The notes: generated by a model from the letters alone, not told the origin. A stretch of 64,000 bases of DNA from Polaromonas sp. JS666 (GCF_000013865.1 NC_007948.1:3286001-3350000); one strand, 5' to 3'; shown: positions 19,445-27,161, counted from the first letter of the stretch. Numbers and translations: made by a program.

Positions 19445-21139
19445 ATGCCTGCAAACGCCACCCCCTCGCGCGCGGGTATTCGGCCGCTGTGGATCGTCAT
19501 CCTGTCCAGTCTCTGGATCGCCACTGTTTGCAACATCGCGCTGTGGCGTGAGCTGGCGCGCTTGCCCGACCTGAGCAGGGGCGAGGTTCTCACCATCAGC
19601 CTGGCGCTGGCGCTGGTGATCGCGCTGTCGACAGCCGCATTGCTCAGCCTGCTGGCCTGGCGCTGGACCCTGAAGCCGTCCATCACGCTCTTTCTGGTGT
19701 CTGCCGCCCTGGGCGCCTATTTCATGCTGGCCTATGGCGTGGTCATCGACAAGACCATGATCCTCAATACCCTGCAGACCGATGTGCGCGAAACGCGCGA
19801 CCTGCTGAACTGGCACCTGCCGGTAACCATGCTGCTGCTGGCGGGATTGCCCGGATTTCTCCTGTGGCGGCAAAAAATCCGGATGCAAAGCCCCGCGCGT
19901 CAGCTGCTGTCCAACGCCATGACCCTGGTCACCGCATGCGCCGTGCTGGTGCTCGTTGTGATGCTGTTCTTCCAGAGCATCGCTTCGGTCATGCGCAACT
20001 ACACGCATGTGCGCTACCTGATCAATCCACTCAATTCCTTTTACGCACTGGGAAGGGTTGCGGCCCAGCCCTTTCAGCGCAACGAATCCATCGTCTTGCC
20101 CCTGGGCGAGGACGCAAGGCTCGCTGCCAGCGACGCGGCCGCCGCCAAACCGCCTCTGTTGCTGCTGGTGCTGGGTGAAACCGCACGCAGCGGCAATTTC
20201 GCGATCAATGGCTATCGGCGGGCCACCACACCGGAGCTGGCGCGGGAAAACATTGCCAGCCAGCGCAACGCCTGGTCCTGCGGCACCAGCACGGCGGTGT
20301 CGGTGCCCTGCATGTTTTCCAATTTCGGCCGCGAAGCGTATGACTCACGGCCTGCGAATTACGAAGGCTTGCTCGATGTTTTGCAGCACTCAGGCCTGGC
20401 CGTGGTCTGGATAGACAACCAGTCGGGCTGCAAAGGGGTATGCGACCGGGTCGCCAGTGTGTACACCACCAGCCTGAAGGTACCTGGCCTGTGCGACGGC
20501 GGGGAATGCTTTGATGAGGTGATGCTGCAAAACATGGAGGAACGCATCGCTGCCCTGCCTGCAGAACGCAGGGCCAGGGGTGTGGTCGTAGTGATGCACC
20601 AGATCGGCGGCCACGGCCCGGCTTACTACCAGCGTTCACCACCGGCCTTCAAGAAGTTCTTGCCCGAATGCATCAACAACGCCCTGCAAAGCTGCGGACG
20701 CGATGAACTGATGAATGCCTATGACAACAGCGTTGTCTACGCCGACCATCTGCTGGGGTCCACCATTCGGTGGCTCAAAACGCAGGAGGCGCACAACTCG
20801 CCCGCCATGCTGTATGTGGCCGACCACGGCGAGTCCCTGGGCGAAAACAACCTTTACCTGCATGGCATGCCCTACGGGATGGCGCCCGACGTGCAAAAGC
20901 GCGTACCCTGGATCACCTGGCTGTCGCCGGAATTCGAGCAACTCAGCAGTATCACCACGGCCTGCCTCAAGCAGCAGCTCGATGCGCCGGTGAGCCATGA
21001 CAATTACTTTCACTCGGTGCTGGGCCTGATGAAGGTGCAGACCAGCGTCTACCAGCCCGCGCTCGATATCTATGCCGGCTGCGCCAACCGTGGTCCCGGC
21101 AGTGTGCACGCGCAGACGTTGCGCACTGACTCGTCCTGA
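19445..21139 (+). CDS. eptA: Lipid A phosphoethanolamine transferase (EptA/PmrC type)
   Basis: 564-residue inner-membrane enzyme that transfers phosphoethanolamine from phosphatidylethanolamine to lipid A, lowering negative charge and binding of cationic peptides. Five hydrophobic segments occupy roughly the first 190 residues; the rest is a periplasmic sulfatase-like domain. Active-site blocks are LGETARSGNF (metal-binding Glu245), SCGTSTAVSVPCMFS with nucleophile Thr281, and ADHGESLGE. An earlier ATG at 19385 is possible, but starting at 19445 places Thr and Glu at the numbering known for the Neisseria enzyme (Thr280, Glu240) and leaves room for a leader behind the PmrA box. Cysteine pairs expected for the family are present. 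No pmrAB genes are in the window. Confidence 0.9.
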   Translation: MPANATPSRAGIRPLWIVILSSLWIATVCNIALWRELARLPDLSRGEVLTISLALALVIALSTAALLSLLAWRWTLKPSITLFLVSAALGAYFMLAYGVVIDKTMILNTLQTDVRETRDLLNWHLPVTMLLLAGLPGFLLWRQKIRMQSPARQLLSNAMTLVTACAVLVLVVMLFFQSIASVMRNYTHVRYLINPLNSFYALGRVAAQPFQRNESIVLPLGEDARLAASDAAAAKPPLLLLVLGETARSGNFAINGYRRATTPELARENIASQRNAWSCGTSTAVSVPCMFSNFGREAYDSRPANYEGLLDVLQHSGLAVVWIDNQSGCKGVCDRVASVYTTSLKVPGLCDGGECFDEVMLQNMEERIAALPAERRARGVVVVMHQIGGHGPAYYQRSPPAFKKFLPECINNALQSCGRDELMNAYDNSVVYADHLLGSTIRWLKTQEAHNSPAMLYVADHGESLGENNLYLHGMPYGMAPDVQKRVPWITWLSPEFEQLSSITTACLKQQLDAPVSHDNYFHSVLGLMKVQTSVYQPALDIYAGCANRGPGSVHAQTLRTDSS

Positions 21140-21241
21140 CGAATCGTCCTGACGCCGCATAGGGTTTTTAGGCAGCTGCAGCCACTTGTTGCACGTCGGT
21201 TTAATATTCACTTCCACCTCAACTACAAATACATTATTCAA

Positions 21242-22042
21242 ATGAAGAATATGAATATCCGCAAAGCTCTCGCCTCCACAATTCTTGTCGCCCTGGCCCT
21301 GGGCGCCGGCATTGCGCATGCCGCCGATTTGCTGGACACCGTGAAGCAGCGCGGCACGCTGAAAGTGGCGCTGGAAGGCACTTACCCGCCTTTCAACTAC
21401 AAGGAAAACGACAAGCTCGCCGGTTTTGAAGTGGAGCTTGCCAATGCGCTGGCGCAAAAGCTCGGCGTCAAAGCCGAATTCACCACCAGCGAGTGGAGCG
21501 CCATCCTCGCAGGCCTGCAAGCCGGCAAATACGATGTGGTCATCAACCAGGTCGGCATCACCGACAAGCGCAAGGAAACCTTTGATTTTTCCGAGCCCTA
21601 CACCATCTCCAGCCCGCAGCTGATCATCCGCAAGGACGAAAAGCGCGTCTTCAAGACGCTGGCTGACCTCAAGGGCAAAAAGCTCGGCCTGGGCCAGGGC
21701 ACCAACTTTGCCGACATGGCCAAGAAGGTTGGCGACATCGACATCAAAACCTATCCCGGCGCGCAGGAATACCTGCAGGACCTGGCTTTGGGCCGCATTG
21801 ACGCGGCGCTGAACGACAGCCTGCTGATTCCCTATATCGTCAAGCAGACCAAGCTGCCTCTCAAGCCCGGCGCGCCCGTGGGTGAACTGGAGAAATCAGG
21901 CATTCCTTTCGTCAAGAACAATCCCAAGTTCAAGGCCGCCATCGACAAGGCGCTGGCTGATCTGCAGGCAGACGGCAGCTTCGCCAAAATTTCGAACAAA
22001 TGGTTTGACCGCGACGTGAGCAAGCCACCCGTCGCCAAGTGA
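21242..22042 (+). CDS. ABC transporter substrate-binding protein, cystine/amino acid (family 3)
   Basis: 266-residue periplasmic binding protein of the family 3 type, closest in feel to the E. coli cystine-binding protein TcyJ (FliY). A signal peptide ends near GIAHA. Matching blocks are RGTLKVALEGTYPPFNYK, GFEVELANALAQKLGV, VVINQVGITDKRKETFDFS, PYTISSPQ and LKGKKLGLGQGTNF. A hairpin terminator separates it from the permease gene 116 bases downstream, a common way to make the binding protein more abundant than the membrane parts. The ligand is probably cystine or another polar amino acid. Confidence 0.9.
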   Translation: MKNMNIRKALASTILVALALGAGIAHAADLLDTVKQRGTLKVALEGTYPPFNYKENDKLAGFEVELANALAQKLGVKAEFTTSEWSAILAGLQAGKYDVVINQVGITDKRKETFDFSEPYTISSPQLIIRKDEKRVFKTLADLKGKKLGLGQGTNFADMAKKVGDIDIKTYPGAQEYLQDLALGRIDAALNDSLLIPYIVKQTKLPLKPGAPVGELEKSGIPFVKNNPKFKAAIDKALADLQADGSFAKISNKWFDRDVSKPPVAK

Positions 22043-22118
22043 ATCCCTGCAAGACCCCATGAGAACCCAGTAACATTCATCCAGCCGTGCGCTCCAGGCG
22101 CACCCGATGTCTGAAGCA

Positions 22119-22143
22119 CCCCGGCATGAAGCCGGGGTTTTTA
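22119..22143 (+). terminator. Terminator/attenuator between binding protein and permease genes
   Basis: CCCCGGC-ATGAA-GCCGGGG at 22119-22137 followed by TTTTTATTT is a clear intrinsic terminator. It lies only 21 bases before the permease start, so read-through should set a lower level of permease than of binding protein. Confidence 0.85.
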
Positions 22144-22158
22144 TTTGTGGAGACTGCC

Positions 22159-22827
22159 ATGGACATGACTGCTGTAACCCAGTTGCTGGGGGACGCTTTA
22201 CCACTGATGCTCAAGGGCGCGGCATGGACGCTGCTGCTGGCCGTGGCATCGGTTTTTTTTGGCGCCATCATCGGCACTTTTGTGGCCATCACACGGTTGG
22301 CGAAGATGCCCGGCCTGGCGCGGTTTGCCGCGCTGTATGTCAGCTGCATGCGCGGCACGCCGCTGCTGGTGCAGCTGTTTGTGATTTACTTCGGCCTGCC
22401 CAGCATTGGCATCCAGTTCGACCCGATCACGGCGGGCATCCTGGGGCTGAGCCTCAACGTCGGCGCGTACCTGTCGGAAACGATTCGTGGGGCGATCAAT
22501 GGCGTTGAACACGGGCAGTGGAATGCCGCCCGCAGCCTGGGCCTCACGCAGGCGCAAACGCTGCGCCATGTAATCGGGCCGCAAGCCTTGCGCCTGGCCG
22601 TTCCCAGCCTGTCCAACAGCCTGATCAGCCTGATCAAGGACACCTCGCTGGTCTCGGTGATTGCCGTGGGTGAACTGATGCTGGCCACCAAGGAAGTCAT
22701 TGCCACCACCTTCCAGCCCTTCCCGTTGTACCTGGCGGCGGCCGCGATTTACTGGGCCATGAGCGCATCGTTTGAAACGCTGCAGAAAAAGCTGGAAGTG
22801 CGGCTGAACCGGAGCTATTTGCGCTAG
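22159..22827 (+). CDS. ABC transporter permease, amino acid (HisM/TcyL type)
   Basis: 222-residue inner-membrane permease of the polar amino acid family, with about five membrane segments (for example LLLAVASVFFGAIIGTFVAI). The EAA loop is LSETIRGAINGVEHGQWNAA, followed by RSLGLTQAQTLRHVIGPQ, the site that contacts the ATPase. It pairs with the binding protein just upstream and resembles the cystine permease TcyL. The matching ATP-binding subunit is not in the window; next comes an unrelated gene on the other strand, whose stop overlaps this one by 4 bases. ATG 22159 is supported by the length; an upstream frame runs through the terminator and is not likely. Confidence 0.9.
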   Translation: MDMTAVTQLLGDALPLMLKGAAWTLLLAVASVFFGAIIGTFVAITRLAKMPGLARFAALYVSCMRGTPLLVQLFVIYFGLPSIGIQFDPITAGILGLSLNVGAYLSETIRGAINGVEHGQWNAARSLGLTQAQTLRHVIGPQALRLAVPSLSNSLISLIKDTSLVSVIAVGELMLATKEVIATTFQPFPLYLAAAAIYWAMSASFETLQKKLEVRLNRSYLR

Positions 22828-23366
22828 CGTGGCGCCGGGATGCCGGGCGGATCGGCATCAGCAGCCGGCCCGGCCTGAATCCATACCTCGGTGCCGGGCT
22901 CCACGAGGTCGAACAGCTCCACGATGTCCGCGTTTCTCATGCGCACGCAGCCGAGAGACAAGGGCTCGCCCATGGGCAGGCCGTCCGGGCATCCGTGGAT
23001 GTAGATGTACCGGCGCATGGTGTCGACCGCGCCAAAGCGGTTCTTGCCCGGCTCGCGGCCGCAGAGCCAGAGAATGCGGGTCAGTATCCAGTCCCTGTCC
23101 GGATTCGCCTCGGCCAGCCCCGCTGAAAACATCTCCCCCGTAGGTCTGCGTGCGACAAATACCGTCCCTGCCTCGCAGCCCGCGCCTATCTTTGCCCGAA
23201 TGACGTGAGCGCCCCGCGGCGTGCAGGCGCTGCCTTCCAGTTCGCCGGGGCCGTTCCTGGCGGTCGATACCGGATACGCACGCACAAGCACGCCGCCACA
23301 GTAGAGGCGCAGTGCCTGGTCGTGAAGGCTGACGAGGATTCGAATGCTTTCCACGTCTCGTGTCAC
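22824..23366 (-). CDS. L,D-transpeptidase catalytic-domain protein (YkuD family)
   Basis: 180-residue YkuD-fold protein. The active-site signature is complete: IYIHGCPDG with His124, then LSLGCVRMRN with Cys140 and Arg142. Family enzymes cross-link peptidoglycan stem peptides (3-3 links) or attach lipoproteins. I see no signal peptide, and the start is GTG at 23366 with no in-frame ATG before the catalytic region, so the export route is unclear; a signal could be missing or a different start used. It converges with the amino acid permease gene, with a 4-base overlap of the coding ends. Confidence 0.82.
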   Translation of the reverse strand: MTRDVESIRILVSLHDQALRLYCGGVLVRAYPVSTARNGPGELEGSACTPRGAHVIRAKIGAGCEAGTVFVARRPTGEMFSAGLAEANPDRDWILTRILWLCGREPGKNRFGAVDTMRRYIYIHGCPDGLPMGEPLSLGCVRMRNADIVELFDLVEPGTEVWIQAGPAADADPPGIPAPR

Positions 23367-23413
23367 ATCACAACATGCGCAAACTTGCCGAGGCGCTGCC
23401 CGACAATGCGCTT

Positions 23414-23854
23414 TCAGCTTTCATTGAGCAAACCGTCCTTGAGCGCCTGTTCCTGGTTCGCAAAAATGGCCATGGCCGTCGCCATGCGCTTGAACCCGAG
23501 CTTGCGGTAAAACGGCTCCTTGCCCGGCACTGCATACAGGATGATCTTCTTGTGACCTTTGGAAAGCCGTACCAGCGCCGCAACCATCTCTTTGCCCAAG
23601 CCGGAACCCTGCCGCTCCGGCGCCACCGCGATGTCGCAGATGTAAGAGCAGTCCCTGCCGTCCGCCACGGCGCGGCCGGCGGCAATCAGCGTGCCGGCGT
23701 CATACACAAAGCACTTGAACATGCTGTTTGAAAACACGACCCGAAGATCGGCCGGTTGCTTGTCGCCCAGAGGCGCCACCCGGTAAAGATTGGAGAGCGC
23801 TTCCCAGTCCTCCCCAAGCATGCCTTCCGATGAATATTTCCACTCGATCGCCAA
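23414..23854 (-). CDS. GNAT-family N-acetyltransferase
   Basis: 146-residue GCN5-type acetyltransferase. The acetyl-CoA pyrophosphate loop is APERQGSGLGKEMV (Gln82, Gly85, Gly87 as in Q/RxxGxG/A), followed by an AALVRLSKGHKKIILYAV strand-helix and FYRKLGFKRM, the usual C-terminal motif. Substrate unknown; members of this subgroup acetylate small amines or protein N-termini. It is monocistronic, with 47 bases to the L,D-transpeptidase gene and a 123-base gap before the radical SAM gene, all on the minus strand. Confidence 0.85.
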   Translation of the reverse strand: MAIEWKYSSEGMLGEDWEALSNLYRVAPLGDKQPADLRVVFSNSMFKCFVYDAGTLIAAGRAVADGRDCSYICDIAVAPERQGSGLGKEMVAALVRLSKGHKKIILYAVPGKEPFYRKLGFKRMATAMAIFANQEQALKDGLLNES

Positions 23855-23977
23855 GTTGAACTCCTGTTGCTTTCAAACGGTACGGCGTGCCCTGCAGGCC
23901 AGATCAGCCAAATGCACGCTGCTTTTTCAGACCCTTTTTGGACTATAGCCCGCGCACCGAATTGCCGTCGCGGCACC

Positions 23978-25075
23978 TCAAAACAGGCTGCCCTGACCCG
24001 CCGCCCCCGGCGGTCTGAACTGACTCAAATCCAGTTCAATGCGCTGGCGGTTAAAGCCCAGCCGGGCGCAGGTTTTCTCGAAGCGCTGGCGTATCAGGTC
24101 GGCCCACAGGCCCGCACCCTTCATGCGCGAGGCGAAATCGCTGTCGTAGTCCTTGCCGCCGCGCATCTCGTGAATCCGCGCCATGATGCGCGCAGCGCGC
24201 TGCGGATAGTGCAGCTCCAGCCACTCCTTGAAGATAGGCGCGACTTCCCAGGGCAGGCGAATGACGGTGTAGAACGCGCTGCGCGCACCGGCCTCCCAGG
24301 CAGCCTCCAGTACCAGCTCCATGTCGTCGTTCACAAAAGGGATTTGCGGCGCCACGCTCACGCCCACCGGCACGCCTTCGGCGGCCAGCCTCTCGATGGT
24401 GCGCAGCCGGCGGTGTGGCGCTGCGGCGCGCGGCTCCAGCTTGCGTGCCAGTTCGCCGTCCAGCGTGGTGATGGTCACATACACCGCCGCCAACCTGTCG
24501 GCCGCCATGGGCGCAATCAAATCAAGGTCGCATTCGACACCGCTGGATTTGGTGACCAGCGAAAACGGATGGCGCGCCTCCTGCAGGACTTCGATCACGC
24601 CCCGTGTGAGCCGCAGTTCGCGCTCCACGGGCTGGTAGCAGTCCGTGGCCGAACCGATGTTGAGCAGTTTGGGCACGTAGCTTCGTTTGCCGAGGTCGGC
24701 GCGCAGCACCTCGGCAATATTGCGCTTGGCGATGATCTTCGTCTCAAAGTCCAGGCCGGGCGAAAGGTTGAGGTAGCTGTGCGTGGGCCGCGCATAGCAA
24801 TAGACGCAGCCATGCTCGCAGCCCCGGTAGGGGTTCAGGCCGTAGTCGAAGAAGATGTCGGGAGAATCGTTGTGCGAAATGGCGCTGCGGGCGTCTTCCA
24901 TCATCACTTCTGTCTCAATACGCGGAACCTCGCCGATCACATCGCCTGTTGCATCTTGCAAGGTGCCCCAGCCATCGTCGTAGGCCTCGCGCGCATTTTT
25001 CTCGAACCGGTGTGCAATGCGCGTGGCGCTGCCCCGGCCCTTGATGGCATGAAGGGGAATTTTGACCTCGGTCAT
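23978..25075 (-). CDS. PA0069-family radical SAM protein (SplB-like)
   Basis: 365-residue radical SAM enzyme with the [4Fe-4S] motif CEHGCVYCYA (Cys86, Cys90, Cys93), the GSATDCYQPVE block and VTKSSGVECDLDL typical of the PA0069/Rv2578c group, distantly related to spore photoproduct lyase. The reaction is unknown. ATG 25075 is preferred to the TTG nine bases upstream. Its promoter region (25076-25150) once contained a complete LexA box that has been split by an IS element, so the gene may have belonged to the SOS regulon. That would suit a DNA-repair or nucleotide-damage role, but this remains inference. Confidence 0.85.
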   Translation of the reverse strand: MTEVKIPLHAIKGRGSATRIAHRFEKNAREAYDDGWGTLQDATGDVIGEVPRIETEVMMEDARSAISHNDSPDIFFDYGLNPYRGCEHGCVYCYARPTHSYLNLSPGLDFETKIIAKRNIAEVLRADLGKRSYVPKLLNIGSATDCYQPVERELRLTRGVIEVLQEARHPFSLVTKSSGVECDLDLIAPMAADRLAAVYVTITTLDGELARKLEPRAAAPHRRLRTIERLAAEGVPVGVSVAPQIPFVNDDMELVLEAAWEAGARSAFYTVIRLPWEVAPIFKEWLELHYPQRAARIMARIHEMRGGKDYDSDFASRMKGAGLWADLIRQRFEKTCARLGFNRQRIELDLSQFRPPGAAGQGSLF

Positions 25076-25143
25076 GGGACTCAAACGGCCTGGCTGGCCG
25101 TGTTTTTGGCGTCAATAAACAAGAACTTGGGTAGTCGGATAAA

Positions 25144-25156
25144 TACTGTATTTATG
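25144..25156. promoter_or_regulatory. Left part of a LexA (SOS) box split by the IS
   Basis: TACTGTATTTATG at 25144-25156. Joined to bases 26217-26223 after removing the IS and one copy of the duplication, it gives TACTGTATTTATGTACAGTA, an 18 of 20 match to the E. coli LexA consensus with the obligatory CTGT-N8-ACAG. The last 8 bases are the target duplication. Confidence 0.75.
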
Positions 25157-25179
25157 TAAGGGGTATCCGCTTAGCTCCA
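25157..25179 (+). repeat. IS left inverted repeat
   Basis: 23-base end beginning TAAGGGGTATCCG, identical in inverted orientation to 26188-26210. Confidence 0.93.
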
Positions 25180-25193
25180 GTGGAGTCGGATAT

Positions 25194-25211
25194 ACTGGAT
25201 AAATACCCAGT
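25194..25211. promoter_or_regulatory. LexA-like palindrome at the transposase start
   Basis: ACTGGATAAATACCCAGT, arms ACTGG and CCAGT with an 8-base AT-rich spacer, 4 bases before the ATG at 25216. It resembles a LexA box (CTGT-N8-ACAG) with the fourth arm base changed on both sides. Binding by LexA is uncertain. Confidence 0.35.
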
Positions 25212-25215
25212 TATT

Positions 25216-26187
25216 ATGCCAGTTCCAGCCCAAGACTACCCCCGCACCTGGAGCGAATTCCTCGATTGGTTTTCCTCCGAGGAGGCTTGCCTGTCTTACC
25301 TGGAGCGCTTGCGCTGGCCGCACGGCTTCGCCTGCCCAAATTGCGCCAGCATGGCGGCGCCATACCGATCCAGCCGCACGCGATTGATGTGCCAGGACTG
25401 TGGGCGACAGACGACCGTGACCTCGGGCACCATCTTTGACAAGACCCGTACGCCGCTAAAGGTATGGCTGGCGGCGGCGTGGTATCTCACCAGCCAGAAG
25501 CAAGGTGTCAGCGCCCTAGGCTTGCAGCGGGTGTTGGGGCTGGGCAGCTACCAGACGGCCTGGACCATGCTGCACCGCTTTCGCTGTGCCATGGTGCGCC
25601 CGGATCGGGAACGCCTGAAAGGTCTGGTCGAGGTGGATGAAACCTACCTGGCCATCTCGGACCGACAGCAGCCCATCTCTGCCGTGGGTCGCAAGAGCCG
25701 CACCAGCAAAGTACTGGTGGTGATGGCCGTGGAGATACTGCAGCCCAAAGGATTTGGCCGGATTCGTCTGCACCGCATCGCCAATGATTCTGACGAATGC
25801 GTGGTGCCGTTTGTCCAGCAGTCGGTGGAGCCCGGCGCCCAGATTCGCACTGACGGCTCGGCCGCCTATCGTTCGCTCAGCGAGCTGGGCTATGACCATG
25901 AGCGCACGGTCATGCTGGGCTCGGATGTTCCTGCCCATGTCTCCATGGCAGGGGTGCATCGGGTGGCCTCACTGGTCAAGCGCTGGATCCTGGGCACGCA
26001 CCATGGCTCGGTCCAGCCCGAGCATCTGGATGCCTACCTGGATGAGTTTGTCTTTCGCTTCAATCGCCGCACTTCGGGCTCTCGCGGGATGCTGTTTTAC
26101 CGGCTGCTGCAGCAAGCCGTTGTCACGAAACCCGTGACCTATCAGGACATCACCCGAACAACACAGGACATGGTGGAATCGGTCTAG
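25216..26187 (+). CDS. IS1595-family (ISXO2-like) transposase
   Basis: 323-residue DDE transposase from ATG 25216; a GTG at 25180, immediately after the left inverted repeat, would add 12 residues. The N-terminus has the IS1595 zinc ribbon (CPNC, then CQDCGRQ, near residues 35-60) and the SYLERLRWPHGF block. The catalytic domain shows VEVDETYLAI (first Asp), IRTDGSAAYRSL (second Asp), the conserved HVSMAGVHRVASLVKRWI region and the family end FVFRFNRRTSGSRGMLF. No frameshift or stop is seen, so it should be active. No good ribosome site is visible near either start. Confidence 0.92.
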   Translation: MPVPAQDYPRTWSEFLDWFSSEEACLSYLERLRWPHGFACPNCASMAAPYRSSRTRLMCQDCGRQTTVTSGTIFDKTRTPLKVWLAAAWYLTSQKQGVSALGLQRVLGLGSYQTAWTMLHRFRCAMVRPDRERLKGLVEVDETYLAISDRQQPISAVGRKSRTSKVLVVMAVEILQPKGFGRIRLHRIANDSDECVVPFVQQSVEPGAQIRTDGSAAYRSLSELGYDHERTVMLGSDVPAHVSMAGVHRVASLVKRWILGTHHGSVQPEHLDAYLDEFVFRFNRRTSGSRGMLFYRLLQQAVVTKPVTYQDITRTTQDMVESV

Positions 26188-26210
26188 TGGAGCTAAGCGG
26201 ATACCCCTTA
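26188..26210 (-). repeat. IS right inverted repeat
   Basis: Inverse copy of 25157-25179; its last two bases (TA) also belong to the target duplication. Confidence 0.9.
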
Positions 26211-26223
26211 TTTATGTACAGTA
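26209..26223. promoter_or_regulatory. Right part of the split LexA box
   Basis: TATTTATGTACAGTA: duplicated target bases plus the right arm ACAG. With its left arm replaced by IS sequence (CCTT), this copy should no longer be a good LexA site. It lies 83 bases before the small gene at 26306. Confidence 0.7.
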
Positions 26224-26305
26224 TATTGAATACTCCGCCATCCGGCAAGCGGCCTGCAGCCCGCCTGGCACGGTTTCATAATGCTGATTTGTACCGGAGG
26301 TTCAC

Positions 26306-26572
26306 ATGGCTCATGTACTGGCAAAACTCCGCGGCGCCCGGCTGGTCGATGTGAAGGCGCAGCTCGACAAGGATGCAGCCAGCCACGCCGATCAGGGCAT
26401 GTACCTGGAGCACCTGTGGCAAAACGCAGAAGACCCCGCCGAGGTTTTGTTTCTTTTTCAGGTGACGGACCTCGACCATTGCCGCCAGCTCGTGAAAAAA
26501 AACCACGCGCAGGCTCGGCGGCAAGATCCGGCGGTTTCCCTGCCCGAGATGATCTTTCTGGAGGGCCTGTAA
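26306..26572 (+). CDS. Small conserved-type hypothetical protein
   Basis: 88-residue protein with no family I recognise. It begins MAHVLAKLRGARLVDVKAQL, has no membrane segment or signal peptide, and is mixed charged with a middle section VLFLFQVTDLDHCRQLVKKN that reads like a beta-alpha unit of a ferredoxin-like or dimeric-barrel fold, then ends PEMIFLEGL. A strong CGGAGG ribosome site lies before the ATG, so it is very likely translated. Upstream is the right half of the LexA box broken by the IS; it may therefore once have been SOS-controlled. The next gene, DOPA dioxygenase-like, follows after 27 bases and may be co-transcribed. Confidence 0.75.
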   Translation: MAHVLAKLRGARLVDVKAQLDKDAASHADQGMYLEHLWQNAEDPAEVLFLFQVTDLDHCRQLVKKNHAQARRQDPAVSLPEMIFLEGL

Positions 26573-26599
26573 ACCCCGCAGTCGCGGCGGGCAAAGCGG

Positions 26600-26992
26600 A
26601 TGACAGGACAATCGCCCATGCATTCACTTTCGGCCATCCATCCCATGACCAAGCGCCCCGAAAACGTCCACGACCGCTACCACGCCCATGTTTATTTTGG
26701 CCCCGCCACCGTGGCGCAGGCCCGAGCGCTGTGCGAGCAGGCAGGTGAGCTGTTCGGGGTGGCCGTCGGCCGTGTGCATGAACGTGAGATTGGGCCGCAC
26801 CCGCACTGGAGCTGCCAGCTGGCATTTGACCGCGTCCAGTTTGAGCGCCTGATCCCGTGGCTGGCACAAAACCGCAACGGGCTTGATGTGTTCGTGCACG
26901 GGGTCACGGGCGATAACCTGGCCGATCACACGACCCATGCCTCCTGGCTGGGCGAGGCCTCTGAATTGAAGCTGGACATGTTCAGGCGTTGA
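26600..26992 (+). CDS. DOPA 4,5-dioxygenase-family protein
   Basis: Up to 130-residue protein of the DOPA-dioxygenase-like family: small ferredoxin-like fold with the opening DRYHAHVYFGP, the EREIGPHPHWSCQLAF block and DHTTHASWLGE near the end, carrying several conserved histidines that could bind metal. Bacterial members are common but their physiological substrate is generally not known. Start is uncertain: ATG at 26600, 26618 or 26645 are all in frame; the last gives 115 residues, nearest to the conserved core, while none has a strong ribosome site. Confidence 0.78.
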   Translation: MTGQSPMHSLSAIHPMTKRPENVHDRYHAHVYFGPATVAQARALCEQAGELFGVAVGRVHEREIGPHPHWSCQLAFDRVQFERLIPWLAQNRNGLDVFVHGVTGDNLADHTTHASWLGEASELKLDMFRR

Positions 26993-27008
26993 GCGGGAGG
27001 CCTGAAAC

Positions 27009-27025
27009 GCTATTGATTTGATTGC
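27009..27025. repeat. 17-bp dispersed palindrome, copy 2
   Basis: GCTATTGATTTGATTGC, followed by GGAC as in copy 3 at 29408. In the gap after the DOPA dioxygenase-like gene. Confidence 0.6.
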
Positions 27026-27140
27026 GGACCTGGACGGGGCGAAGAGTCACAGTGTCTCACTGCAACACGTGGGGCTGGGATGGGGGCGCGGCCGATGCGA
27101 AAGACCACGTTTTTTTATACGCCGCTGGCCCTCACCCCAA

Positions 27141-27161
27141 CCCTCTCCCAAAGGGAGAGGG
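27141..27161. repeat. REP-like palindrome CCCTCTCCC-AAA-GGGAGAGGG
   Basis: Perfect 9-bp stem with an AAA loop, preceded by CCCTCACCCCAA. This CCCTCACCC...CCCTCTCCC unit is a repeat I recognise from many proteobacterial intergenic regions. It lies between converging genes and could end transcription from either side, though no T tract follows. Confidence 0.7.

Larger units (their letters stand above)
25157..26208 (+). mobile_element. IS1595-family insertion sequence
   Basis: About 1052 bases long. Perfect 23-base inverted repeats (starting TAAGGGGTATCCGCTTAGCT) lie at 25157-25179 and 26188-26210; the outermost bases overlap the duplication. An 8-base direct repeat TATTTATG flanks it at 25149-25156 and 26209-26216, the target-site length known for IS1595. 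The single transposase gene fills it. Intact ends, duplication and open frame suggest recent insertion. Confidence 0.93.
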
